Part shown: positions 37,900 to 49,900 of the stretch, piece by piece
Layout of the letters: every line of letters begins with the position of its first letter
Numbering within the stretch: position 1 is the stretch's first letter
Assembly: GCA_023055505.1 (NCBI GenBank)
Contig: JALIRH010000062.1
Span: 2,359,115-2,423,114, forward strand
DNA from: Callipepla californica brunnescens
Lineage: Eukaryota > Chordata > Aves > Galliformes > Odontophoridae
Direction: 5' to 3'
DNA length: 64,000 nt
Program-made: the position numbers and the translations under genes
Notes under the pieces: model-generated
What the model was told of the DNA's origin: nothing
The model's database searches: none
What the model saw: only the letters and a program-made list of their open reading frames with translations

Positions 37900-39815
37900 A
37901 AGAGACCCCACAGATAGTACAGACCAACAAAAACTGTGTATGAACTCATCAAATTTGATGGCAGTTGCGATCCATGCACAAAGAGCTCAGTTTATGGTAT
38001 CCATCCTGCTGAAAACTAGGTTCTGTCTGTCCCCTGCTACTTCTTCAGCCACAGTAATTGACACTGCTACCCAGACAGAGCTCCCATGGAAACACGCGGC
38101 CATTCAAGTCTCAGGCTGCAAGATGTACCTAAGCTTTCAATTAGTGTCTGATAGCAGAAGTGAGAGCACCTGTGAAAACTGTCCCGAGGTAGAAGTACTG
38201 CTCAGCCTAGTGACAGAACTGTGGAAGGAAGCTGGCAGGCTGAGGAATGTAAGAAAGTCAGATATGGAGAAGTGTACTGACTGTTGGGATGCTATTCTAC
38301 TATGTCTGAGACAGGTGTGTCAGTCATACACAGCACAATAAACAAAGAATCCACTATCCTCTCATTACAAAACAGAAACTTTTGAGACAGGATGGAAACA
38401 GGTTTGTGTTCGGATAGAGGGCTAATCCCCTCCCTGTCTACTTCACCCACCCATAAGTCCTTATGCAGCAAGTATGAGGCAGAGGAACTTCATGGACTGG
38501 CAAAAAATTATGTAGGTGAAGATCCATCCAAATTGGAGCAGGTCCATCTAGGACTAGTCAGACAATCCTCTATCTCAGTCCCCACCACCTTCATCAAGAA
38601 AAACACTGGTGTCATTAGTGACCCTTCTGATAAGAACAGAAAACCCAATACGCCATTTGGACCCAAGATACAGAGATTTCTGATGCTTCCTGGGTCAGGG
38701 TGGGAGTTGTTACTAGAAAAATTGTCCTCTGGTTATTATCTATCATTATTTGTTCACATTAGCAGTAATGAAGGAGCAAAAAAATAAGTCCAAGAGCAAC
38801 CAAAAGGCCTTGGAGCAATTGTTAAAGGATCAGGTAGTGTTTTCCTCTATACTACAAACTGCAGAAAACAGTACTGAAAGAAACAGGAAGGTGTCACTGG
38901 CAAAATGTTTGGTTTTTCATTCACAGGATCATCTACACAATACCCGGCCTGCGTGCACCTGTTGGGATGCAACTTTTTCAAAGAATTTCATGAAGGAGTT
39001 AGCAGGGATGACAGACAGATCTTTAAACTAGATTTAGAGGGAAAAAGAATAAAATGAGGCTTGACAGTGATAAACTATCTCTCCAAAATTTGAGGGACTG
39101 CATGCCAGTGAGTCTTTAGTGCGCACCACATGGTACTCAGTATAATGAAGTACACCTGAAATGCTGTGGGAGTTTACTATAGACCACCCAGCCCAGATGA
39201 AAGTACCAATGAATCAATCATTATTTAAGGAACAAAGAGACACCTTTTGATCACCCAATTCTCTCCTTATGGAAGACTTCAACTTGCCAGACATGCCCTG
39301 CTGGTGTAGTCTCAACTTGAGCACAGCGTGCAGTTTTGGGCACCACAATGTAAGGACACAAAACAATTAGCATACAAAGGAGGGTGGTGAAGACGGTGAG
39401 GGGTCTAGAGGTAAGAGGAGCATCCAAAGCTGTTTGGTTTGTCCAGTCTTGATTAGACTGAGGTAAAAGCTATGGCTGTCTACAGCTTCATCACAAGTGT
39501 AACAGAGGGGCAAGTGATAATCTGTCTGGGGACCAGCAATAGGAACCAAGGGAATGGAGTAGAGCTGCAGCAGGGAAGGTTTAGGCTGGGTGTTAGGAAA
39601 AATTTCTTCATCTAGACGGCAGTCAGGCACTGGAACAACCTCTAAAAAGAACAGGTCATGCCAAGCTTGCCAGAGTTCAAGGATCTGAACAACCCTTTCA
39701 GACAGAAAGTCTGAGTTTTGAGAAGTCCTGTGCAGAGCAAGAATTTGGATTTGATTATATTTATTGGTCTCTTCGAATTCAGGATATTCTATGATTCCAT
39801 AATCCTTTTACTCTG
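37900..39815 (+). mobile_element. CR1 LINE with ORF1 remnant, deleted ORF2 and 3' end
   Basis: This plus-strand CR1 keeps sequence from near its 5' end. An open frame of 158 codons (37865-38341) includes TATQTELPWKHAAIQVSGCK and SESTCENCPEVEVLLSLV, resembling CR1 ORF1. Frameshifts move ORF1 to 38392-38787 and back to 38750-39031. The last part contains ALEQLLKDQVVFSSIL and ends MKELAGMTDRSLN, matching the esterase-like C-terminal domain; the expected Asp-x-x-His pair reads D-A-T-F, so His is lost. The endonuclease end follows (GVYYRPPSPDESTNESII at 39169; MEDFNLPDMPCW at 39269). Near 39300 the sequence jumps to the RT C-terminus and 3' UTR, ending in ATTCTATGATTCC near 39805. The left border is uncertain, and the first methionine may not be native. 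Confidence 0.85.
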
Positions 39816-40264
39816 TAGTAAAAATACTTTTGATACACAGTTCTCAAATTGCATACGTCACTCTCTCTGTTTTAACACTTAAAACCACAATCTTGTCACC
39901 ATATGGAGTATTTGACAAAACAGATAACTGAGGAGCCTACCTTTAAGAGGAAACTAAATACAGTAATAATTAAAAAAAAAAACAAAAAACAAAAAAAAAA
40001 TTGACATTTCTAAGTAAAAGTGTTCAGTGAACTATGTTTTGTCTGGACCATTCCGGAGATGGTTAGCAATTTTCTCCTAGGAATGAAAGCATAAAAATGG
40101 AAGGTCATTTTTCAGATGATTTCAATCTTACATAACGTTTCAGCCAGTTATTTTCTACACTCTCTCATGCCTGCATGCATCTTACCAACAAGAAATAGCT
40201 GTCTACTTCTGCACTCTTTTTTCACTGTTCAGGTTTAAGTACAGTATACAAAACTTTTCTATGT

Positions 40265-40310
40265 ATAATGTATATATATATATACATATAATGTATATAT
40301 ATATATACAT
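40265..40310. repeat. Perfect tandem duplication of a 23-bp TA-rich palindromic unit
   Basis: Two identical 23-base units (40265-40287 and 40288-40310) lie head to tail. Each begins ATAATGTATA and ends TATACAT and is largely self-complementary. Confidence 0.95.
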
Positions 40311-41520
40311 TATCTCAGGAAAACATGCTATATTAGTTGCTAAAGCACTGATCACTAAAGTGGTCTATTATTTTTAGTGTGTGACCAGTTTGTTAAAAGC
40401 AGAAGCACAACCGCTATTAAGATGGCTTAACCTGATTTGCGTATCTATAAATTATTGGCTATCCTATCTTCACAGTTTATATTCCCTAAAAAAAAACACT
40501 TTTTCAATCCTTAATATAATCTTCCTGCTATAAAGCTACTCATATGTGTACAATTACACAGCATTGAAGTGGTAATACTGCTCTTAATATTTTAAGATAC
40601 TGAGAGTATCTATAAGAACCAAAGTACAATAAGGGAACACTCCATTTCATGTCCTTTAGGTTGCTTTGAGAACACAAGTCACAGCAAAGCAGGGCCAACA
40701 TCAGTTTTCCTGAATTGGAAATTAAATTATATTGATGGATGTTCTTGTACCCAAAGAACTAAATTAGGATGCGTGCATCAGGAGCTCAATTCCTCTTTAT
40801 ATCAGCTTTTACCTTGATAGGAAAATTAGACTTACCTGTAAATAAATTCTGTGTGTAGATGCTAACACTTTGTCTAGCTAGAATATTTAGGTTGTTATTT
40901 CTTTGGTTAGTGACAGCTACTGAATTGGATCCCCTCATCTTTCTTCTGTCATAACATAATAACAAAGACAGTATTCTGTTGTAGTTTTCTAGACTTGTAA
41001 ATTCAAAATAAGAGTGGTTGAATAAAATATTCTAATGCTCACCAGTACTTTTTTTAAAACACTGCTCAGAATAATTATATTAAAGTATAATGCAAATCTA
41101 AATATATATGAAAATCCTCTCTCAAATCCACTAAATATCACCTTACCGAGTAAATCAAACATTCCCAGAGTTCTTATACACAGATTGTAAAAAAAAAGGA
41201 ACATTCTTCCCACAGCACTGCTGTTACAGAAAGGAAACATTAATCAGTAATGGTTGTAATGTTTACAGCAGTTTACTGTTCAGAATAGGCTTAGGCTTTT
41301 TGCACAACACAGTTCTCTGTGGGCTCCATGAACACCCTGAGCTTCAGTTATTTCTATTTTGATAAAAAAACTGTTGGACTTCAAAATCTTTCAAACATAT
41401 TTCCCTTCCCTGCTTACATGACTGAGCACTGTGTGATTTTCATTTAGACCTCTCTGGTCTACAAACTAGATTACATTCAAATCCTGTCATCATCAAGAGA
41501 AAAAAAAAGAGCATTTTTTT

Positions 41521-41555
41521 TGTTTGCTTTTTTGTTTGTTTGTTTGTTTGTTTTC
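41521..41555. repeat. (GTTT)n microsatellite
   Basis: Repeated GTTT units in a T-rich setting, read directly. Confidence 0.9.
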
Positions 41556-42189
41556 CTATGCCTCATCTCTAAGGGAAGAAAAAGATATATCACAATGTCT
41601 TCATATTCTTATTCCATAGGGGTGAGAGAAAACAGTGGCAAAGTTACAATTCAATCAAGTTATTAAAAAGCATTGAGAGATCCCAGAAAGGGAAAACAGC
41701 TTATGTGAGTCTTCTTCTCTTGGAGTACTAAAAGAGGGTAATCCTCATGGTTCCTTCTGTTCTTGGTGTTTATCTTCTCTTTCTGGGCTGCGCCGGCTGG
41801 TATTTGGGAGTCATCCTCTGTCTCCTTGCAGAGATGAATACTGCAGTCTTTTTCAGCTCTAATCATGTAGGCTTAAAAGAAAACTCCCGCTTATTATTTT
41901 TCTTCTTTTCAGTTCCTTAGAAGGTCACTACTATCTGTGCAAGTATTAGAACAAGACACTGACAAGACGCTGTGGCTCCAATTTACAAAAACATTCATAT
42001 ATCTATTTTTAAGTCTTTTACAAACTACATAGTTCTAAGAGAAGGAAAAAAAAAAACACACTGAAAGACACTGAGACATCTGTCTCGTGACTGGTTTGAT
42101 TAACAAGTATAGAAAGTACAGAACTTGACTGCTATCACAACCATGACCATAATCAAAGTGCAACAATATTAAAAATATCAATTATGCTT

Positions 42190-44078
42190 TGCTCATGTAT
42201 AGCACTGTGAGAGAGCAGCTAGCATGTATTGAACTTCACCTGGGGGAGGGTGATGCACAAGTGGAGAGCTCGTGGGTGAGAATTAAGGGGCAGCCCAGTG
42301 TTGGTGACACTGTTGTGGGGGTGTATTATAGGCCCCCTGATCAAGAGGAGGAAGATGATGAGGCCTTCTACAAGCAGCTGGAAGTAGCCTTGATCTCAGG
42401 TACTGGTTCTTATGGGGGGCTTTCATTATACAGATATTTGTTGTGAAAACAACATGACCATGCTCACGCTCTCCAGACAGTTCCTGAAATCTCTTGCAGA
42501 TAACCTTCTCATGCAGGTAGTGGAGAAGACAATGAGGGAAGGGGTATTACTGGACTTTGTTCTTACTAATATGGATGGCCTAGTTAGGGATGTGAAGGTC
42601 AGGGCAGATTGGGATGTAGTGATCACGAGATGGTGGAGCTCAAGATCTTGAGTGGAAGAAGCAAACCAAAAAGTAGGATTGTTACCCTGGACTTCAGGAG
42701 AGCTGACTTTGATCTCTTCTGGGACTTTCTTAGAGCTATCCCATGGGCTAGTGCATTAGAAGGCAAGGGGGCCTGTGAGAGCTGGTCAGCATTTAAACAG
42801 CACTTCTTCCAAGCTCAGGATCAGTGTATCACTGTGAGAAAAATTGGGCAAGGCTGGCAGATGACCTGTGTGGATGAGCAAGAAATGCATAAATTCAAAG
42901 GAGAGAGAGAGATCCATAAAATGTGGACAAAAGGTCTGACCGCTTGGGAAGAATATAGGAATGTTGTCAGGGCCTGCAGGGATATGATGAGGAAGACCAA
43001 AGCCAACCTGGAATTGGATCTGGCAAAGGAGATAAAGGATAAAAAGAAAGATATTTTTAAGTATGTCAGTGGTAGAAAATGTGGGTCCCCTACTAAATGA
43101 TGGGGCTGTTCTGGCAACGGGTGATGCAGAAAAGGCAGAGATAATGAACGCCTTCTTCACTTCTGTCTTCACTGTGGGAACTCCCCCTTGGGACTCCTGG
43201 ACTGTGGGGGTAAGTGAGAGGGTCTGGGAAGTGGAAGGCTCCCCTTCTCTGAAGGAACAGATGGTCCGAGAGCATCAGTGAACATAAATTCATGGGTCCT
43301 GATGGGATGCATACAAGTGTGCTGAGGGAATTAGCAGAGGTGATTGCTGAACAGCTCTCCATCATCATCATCATGAGAGGACTTGGAGAATGGGAGAGGT
43401 GCCTGAGGACTGGAGGAAAGCCAGTGTCACTCCAGTCTTCAAAAACAGCAAGAAGGAAGATCTGGAGATCCACATTCCAGTCACCCTCCCCTCCATCCCT
43501 GGAAAGGTGATAGAACGGTTTGTTCTGGATGCTGTCTCCAGGCAGTTGGAAGAGAACAGAGTTATCAGTAGGAGTCAGCATAGGTTCACGAGGGGGAGGC
43601 TGTGCTCAAGCAACCTGGTAGCCTTCCATGATGTCATTACTGGCTGGGCAGATGGAGGAGAGCAGTGGAGGTAGTCTACCTTGATTTCAGCAAGTAATCT
43701 GACAGAACTGGCTGAGTGGCAGAGGTCAGAGGGTTGTGATCAGAGTCCAGTTCTACCTAAGGAGTGGGAGACAAAGGGACAAGGCTGGACTATTCTCAGC
43801 AGTGTGTGGTGATAGGATGAGGAGAAATGGCCACAAACTGATGCTTAGGAAGTTCTGCACAAACGTGTTTGGGAATTTCTTCACAGTGCAGTGATGGAGC
43901 ACTGGCACAGGATGCACAGAGAAGTGGTGGAGTCTCCTTCTCTGGAGACATTCCCGACTCGCCTGGACACCTACCTGTGCAACCTGGGCTAGGGAGCTGC
44001 TTTGGCAGGGGGGCTGGACTTGATGATCTCTAGAGGTCCCTTCCAACCCCTACAGTACTGTGATTCTGTGAAAATGTC
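42190..44078 (+). mobile_element. CR1 LINE ORF2 to 3' end, best preserved copy
   Basis: A plus-strand CR1, 5'-truncated inside the endonuclease. It opens with VVGVYYRPPDQEEEDDEAFY at about 42305. The GDFN motif region is replaced by a short deletion (GSYGG near 42410). A 163-codon open stretch (42609-43100) covers the linker, including KSRIVTLDFRRADFDLFWDF. The RT follows in two frames: GEVPEDWRKASVTPVFK-like sequence from about 43390, then RTRGRLCSSNLVAFHDVI-like sequence near 43590. Motif A begins YLDFSK at about 43678 and then hits a stop; the palm is deleted up to the C-terminus at about 43770. The 3' terminus is complete (GGTCCCTTCCAACC and ATTCTGTGA near 44070). Relatively low decay suggests the youngest CR1 in the window. 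Confidence 0.93.
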
Positions 44079-46706
44079 ACTTTTCCTGGTGGGAAAATTA
44101 TCTTTGTATGAAAAATCCATCTGTTGTAAAGTCAAGTCATCAGTGAATATGCGTTCCCAGTAAAATTTGACTAGCTTAGTAGGATTTATTCACACTGAAT
44201 GAAGACAACCTTTGAAGACACTGAGGTTTACATAGATAGATTGATAATACTAGAGGGTAAGCATACAGAGATGACATTAGTGATAGAGAAAACACTTTTC
44301 TTAGACAAGTGTAACTAATTTCAAGCAATGACAAGACTACTTTCTTCCCAAGTCAGATGAGTGCAGAAGTAGAGGCCAGAATATATATAAACCTGTAATA
44401 GTATTTGTCTAAGATCTGCAGGTACTATATTTTTCTTTCACAAGAAGCCTATAAATTTCCCAAGCTGACTACAGTAATAGCTGTCTGATACTTTAAAGAT
44501 GCAATGGATGTCTCAAACTATGGATGATAGACCATTTACCAAGATTGCTTTTAGTAATATTCTGCAACTACCCTAGAAACTTAGACATATTTTTCTGGAA
44601 AAGCCAATTTATTTCTGATGATTTTTGACACTTTAATATGTAGAAGTTAAAAAAAAAAAATCAGGTGAAAAGTAAAGGTTTTAAGGTTCTGTTTAAGAAA
44701 TGTAAAAAGGTTTGTAATACTCTCAAATGAATTTTTTTTCTGACTTCACAGGGAAGCTAGAATTTTTAAATCCCTTGTTTAGCCAATAGAATATCATCCA
44801 GTTTAAAAAGTTGTGTTTGCTCAGAAGAACGCACTAATGAAAAGACAAGCTTTTTGGAAACTCATGCCATGTGGAAAAATCTTGTCATTCTTTGTTTACT
44901 TCTCACTTAGAAGATCACAAACACTAGGCAAGAAAGTGTACATTTCCAAAAATGTATTTAAATATTAGAGCATTCTTCATAACATTGGATTAAACCAGTA
45001 CTTTTGCAAGTAGTCTATGCATTAAATACACTCACAATTACAGAAGGTTCAGGTATTCTGTAATTCTTTAGATGATCTTAATTATTGTAATGGGTCCTTT
45101 AAAAGGAAATAAACTATTTCATTTAAACTTCAATGAACTAAACTTATTATTTTTATTCAATTTTTTAAAATTCATGTCTATTTCATCATTCAATGCCTTT
45201 TAAGAAACTTAAGTTTCTCTCCAAGAAATTAGTACACAAGTGTGCTGACTTCTGAAAAGGACAAGAAAAAAAGCATGAAATCATATTATCGCTCTTGAAA
45301 CAAAATAGATACATCAAACTAATTGTAGAAACTTTTCCAGTTCTCTGGGAACATACTGAGAGCATGATAATTCAGCCACTTTTGTAATTGCAATGTCATT
45401 ACAGGAAATATATCTGATAGCCATAATCATTTATGACACATCATATGTAGTATATATAAGAGATAGTGTGTGTATTCTCAAGGCAAAAATGAGAAAGAAG
45501 CACTTGGTTTAGCTTCAAGAGGTCTTTACATTTTATGTTATTTTGAAGAACTGGCCTGCAACCAAGCATCTTTTATATTTCAGAAAAACAACAACAAAAA
45601 CAACCTTATGCACCCTATAATAAAATAGTGGAGTAAGTGGTTGAAAGAGGTAGAACTAAATTAATTATGTGATACGGATGCTCAAGAGAATAGAAATTTT
45701 GGCAAATTATTGTGCAAAATGTAATACTAATCTACTTCTTAAATATTAAAAGTAAGTTCAGCTCCAACACAGCCCATTAACAAGAATGAGCTCCTTCTAT
45801 GACTAAAAATGTTCACATAAAATATTTTCAATTTAATAGCTGTTTAAAATAATTTCCATTAAGACTGAAACCAAAACCTACACTAAATGTTTAATTAACT
45901 ACAGAAGCAGTCAATTAGAAGTATGAAATTAAAGAAAGAATTACTCTCTCCCAGAACTGTGATCCTGTATTCAAAAGACACATGAGGTAGTTAATGATTT
46001 TAATCTGTTCTTACTCAAGCCATGACATTTATAAAGTTTATTTGAGATCACAGTCAAAGAATATTAATTGGTACTATTTGTAGTTACTGTTAGATATCTG
46101 AGTAATTCAATGCAATTTAAAAGTACAACTTTTGTACTGGTGTGGACTTATGATCATGCTTTATCAGTTATTGCACACAATCAAGTTTTGATTAAGAACA
46201 TAATCTGAAAACAGGTTTTCATTATCATACTTTATTTGTAATACATGCACTTTACTTGTTAATCTCTTAAAAAAATATATATGTTTACAAAGAAACATAC
46301 ATCCCAAAAGATCAACAGCAACAACAACAAAAGACTAATTTTTTGCCTGGAGAGAGTCAGCTATTGCAATAACAAACAAACAAACAAACAAACAAAACAA
46401 ACAAAAATACAAAGAAAAACATTCCTGACAAGTAGCTTCTTAAAAGATTTTCTGTTCAAAAAAGTAAACTTTTTGAAGAAAAATTAAAAAACCTGATTAT
46501 ATCTTTTAACCAGAAGTCAAAAAAAGAAAAAAAAATAAAAGTTAATAGTTATTATTTTTCAGATTAAAGGTGGTAAAATACAACAGAAAAACTGAGAACT
46601 TTTTAAATTCAATCATAGTATTAGAACAATAGTTCTAATCTAAACTCGTGACAGTGACTGGAGTCTTGTTTTTACAGATATACTAAGAAATGTATGTATG
46701 TAACTT
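44079..46706. other. Unique A/T-rich DNA, no gene seen
   Basis: No gene or transposon is recognised. It ends with a (CAAA)n tract and A-rich sequence. Confidence 0.55.
46371..46409. repeat. (CAAA)n microsatellite
   Basis: About eight AAAC/CAAA units with one interruption are read directly. Confidence 0.95.
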
Positions 46707-46970
46707 GTTCCAAAAGTAATGCCTCCTATTTATTTCCTTGGAAATGATAGCCTACATAAAGGGCACAATAACACTATGTGATGGAACATACTACAATGGT
46801 ACAATTTTAAGCCAAAAAAATGAGCTATTCTGAAATTAAGATGGATTTAGTTTCCCCATCAGTGAACAAAAAATCCCATATTTCACAATGAGGTACCTGA
46901 ACTGTACTGTTTTATTTTGAGAAATTTAAAAAGCTTTAGCAGGGGACACAGGAGCTCCACAACTAATGTT
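46707..46970. mobile_element. Mariner-type DNA transposon end, Galluhop-like
   Basis: The sequence from 46707 begins TTGTTCCAAAAGTAATGCCT, which I recognise as the end of the mariner family common in chicken (Galluhop or Mariner1_GG). The next hundred bases (GGCACAATAACACTATGTGATGG) also agree with that family. I see no transposase coding sequence and no second inverted terminal repeat nearby, so this is a solo end or an internally deleted copy. The right border is uncertain: the part after about 46815 is assigned only on general likeness. Confidence 0.6.
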
Positions 46971-49900
46971 AGGAAAGCAGTTACACACACTGTAGTATCA
47001 GTATACATTTTATGTAGCTGCAGTTTCCATTTGAATATTCTATGAGTAACTTAGGATAACGCTAAGTGTTGCTGTTATTTCTATGAGCATTTTCATAAAA
47101 TTGTGAATCGAATAACATAAAGGAATGCAAAATATATTGAATAACAGATTGTAAGTACTTGTAATACATGTGCTTTAATGTAATTTTGAATAATTATCCA
47201 GTCTTCCATTACTTTAATTACATTTTTTACACCTTTCTGATTAGACAGCTTGTTTAATGACTTATTCTACACTTGAGCTGTGAAGTGTGTTGATAATAAG
47301 GTTCTGTAATGAGAAAAAGAACATAAAACTGAAGAGTGACTCTCATGCAGAATAAAGGAAGAGTCTTCAGATTCAACCTGATCTAAACAAATAAATTAAT
47401 TAATATATATATATTTTTAATACAAGCTTTAAATAAATCATATCTAGCATTAGTATAATGTAATCATTATTATATTGTGCAGTCCACAATGGAAAAAGAA
47501 AAAAAAAAGTCACTCTACAAGTATAATCATATTCAAAATAAGAAATGAAGTATGTTTTCTCTTCCGTGCAGGTTAATACTACAAATTTTGCAGACTGAGA
47601 CTGCACATGTAATTGCATGAAGATTAATTTTTAATTGCTATCAGGAATCCTATTTGCCACTGAACACCTTCGGAAAGCTGTTATTATACTGAAACGGTAT
47701 TCCAGATATCCCTCTAGGAAAGAATGTTTTGATGATATAAATGACAGTTATAAATGTATTGTCAACTGACTGAAAAAAAAAAAAAAAACAAAGAAAATAA
47801 GATAAAGCCAGTTTTAGTGAAAGTGTCAGTTTTGAACACTCAATTGACTCAATTGAAGTTGTATATGATAAAATGAGAAAGAAACAATGTAGCTTTTCTA
47901 AAGGAAATAGATACCTCATAAATTTAACAGACTGCTCTTAAAGAGTCCATAAACTTACAGGCCACAGATACACCTTGACAGTATAACCTATTGGGGTTTC
48001 TCAGAGTTATTCAAAATGTTCTGTATCTAGGAAGCCTTGGAGAAAGTAAAATGTCCCAGGACAAGGTTGAAGGCTTTTATATAAATAACCAGTCTGACAA
48101 GGAAGAGGAGACGTAATACAGGAATAAACTGTAATTTTTAACTACCATCACTGATGTTAAATTTGTTTGCATTTTTCTGTTCAGTATTCTCAAAAATTAT
48201 TCAAAAAAGGGAGTAGATTGTTCAGGGAAGAAGTGACAGCTGTATTCAATATATAGATCACTGAAGATAACATAGCATTTGCAGAAGAAACTCAAGTAAC
48301 TGCACAGTAAAATCTGACATTAAATTCAACATATGTAAACATAAAATGACATACATAGATATTTGCACAGACAATAAACTACCTTATACTACCCCCTCTG
48401 AGGCATTTTTGGAGTTCTGTAACTGCTCACTCTCTGCTCAGAGCTGATCAAGAACATAAATCAGATGGTAAGAATTATCAGGGAAGGAAGATTTGTGAAA
48501 AAAATACGTAACATATGAAGTTGTGATATAGACACATTCAGTCCCCATCATATCCTTCTCAAAGAGAGTGCAATTGGCCTGGAAAAGGTGTAGAGAATTG
48601 CAACAGATTAAAATCCATAATGAAGTGAAGTAGCTTCTTTTCAGGTAACAAATAAGAAAACTACAATTTAAAAACTGAGTCCAACAAGGAGAGATATTCT
48701 GCAGATTAAAAGTCACATTTAACATTGAAAATTAGGTCATCTTTCATAAACTTTCTGTAAAATGACCAGTTAGGTCAGGAAACTGAGCTACACATGGTGA
48801 AAAGACATTTTTAGAAGTGCTTTTAAGAACTGTGTGTCTTTCCTACATAGCAATATTGGATACCATCTTCACTGATTTCCCTGAAATTCAGATGACCTTA
48901 CCAAAATACCTCAATCCTCACTGAGAATAGGATGCAATCTGAAAATAAAATAATAATAATAATAAAAAAACCCATAAATTAAAAAACAAAATAAAATCTA
49001 GGAATTGATAAAAAAAAAAGAAAGAAAGTGAGAAAGACTGTGATTACAAGAGTTTTATTTGGTTCATCAGATGTGGAATGTGAATGCTGTCCTTTTCCTA
49101 GGTTCAACAAGCAAGCACTTTGTAATAAAGTACAATTTTATATAAATATATGTATAATGCAGAAATATATATAAATAATTTATATACGTAATACATCAAT
49201 TACATATAATATTTCATATATTTATGGATCTATAAACAACAGTGATTCTAGTAAAAAAATAAAATGTTTAATAAATATAAATTAATTTAATATATTAGTA
49301 TTAGTATGATTTATATATTCATAAATATATATAATACTATATAATTTAGATTATTAAAATATGTAATCATCTACTTTAGGATTTGTTAGTGAAGTTAGAA
49401 TAATCTTATCTTCAGCAGTCTTCAGGTCATCTTAAATGTGCAGAATTTTAATTCATGTGTGATTCGTGTATTTGTTATAGATGAGGGGCAACTGGCTACT
49501 TCAGGGAAAGTACAAAAACAAAGAATATACACAATTTGGAGTACAAATGAAGTAGCTTTTGTAAAAAGCACCAACTATTCACAACAATGAAAGTATATTA
49601 ACATAATTCTAGGTTCCAAAATCAAGTGCAGAACCCTCAGCATAAAAAAAAAAAAAAAAAAATCTTGCTACTTAACTACCCTATTTTTTATAAAACACTC
49701 CAGAAACTGTGTCCCTATAATGCACTACAATTGCCTTTCCCAATCTGTTTTGTTCAGTGTTTCTAATATTTAATGGTCTACTCAGGAGTGCGTGAAAGTG
49801 CAATGTATTCATATACTTTGAATGAACACTGCACAAATTCCTAGTCGGTTCACTCCATCTCTGCTATATGGTAGTGCTGTAGCTTTCTATTAGTACTCTT

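Larger units (their letters stand above)
39816..42185. other. Unique DNA, no gene assigned
   Basis: No gene or transposon is recognised. The stretch contains a tandem 23-bp TA palindrome at 40265-40310 and a GTTT tract at 41521-41555. A patch of higher G/C at 41750-41860 holds a 57-codon frame (41747-41920, plus strand) whose product would start with a hydrophobic stretch; I cannot support it as a gene. Confidence 0.5.

Noticed and set aside
37865..38341. 158-codon frame as a possible host gene
   Set aside because: Its residues resemble CR1 ORF1, and the downstream sequence continues into CR1 ORF1 tail, endonuclease and 3' end.
42786..43172. 128- and 98-codon open frames on the minus strand
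   Set aside because: Both are antisense to the CR1 linker region and are explained by the codon bias of the opposite strand.
43093..43581. 162-codon open frame on the minus strand
   Set aside because: It lies antisense to the CR1 at 42190-44078 and has no features of its own; it is a shadow of the CR1 coding strand.
49644..49662. Poly-A tail of a processed pseudogene
   Set aside because: No cDNA-like sequence precedes the A-run and no target-site duplication is evident; the same holds for 47773-47788.
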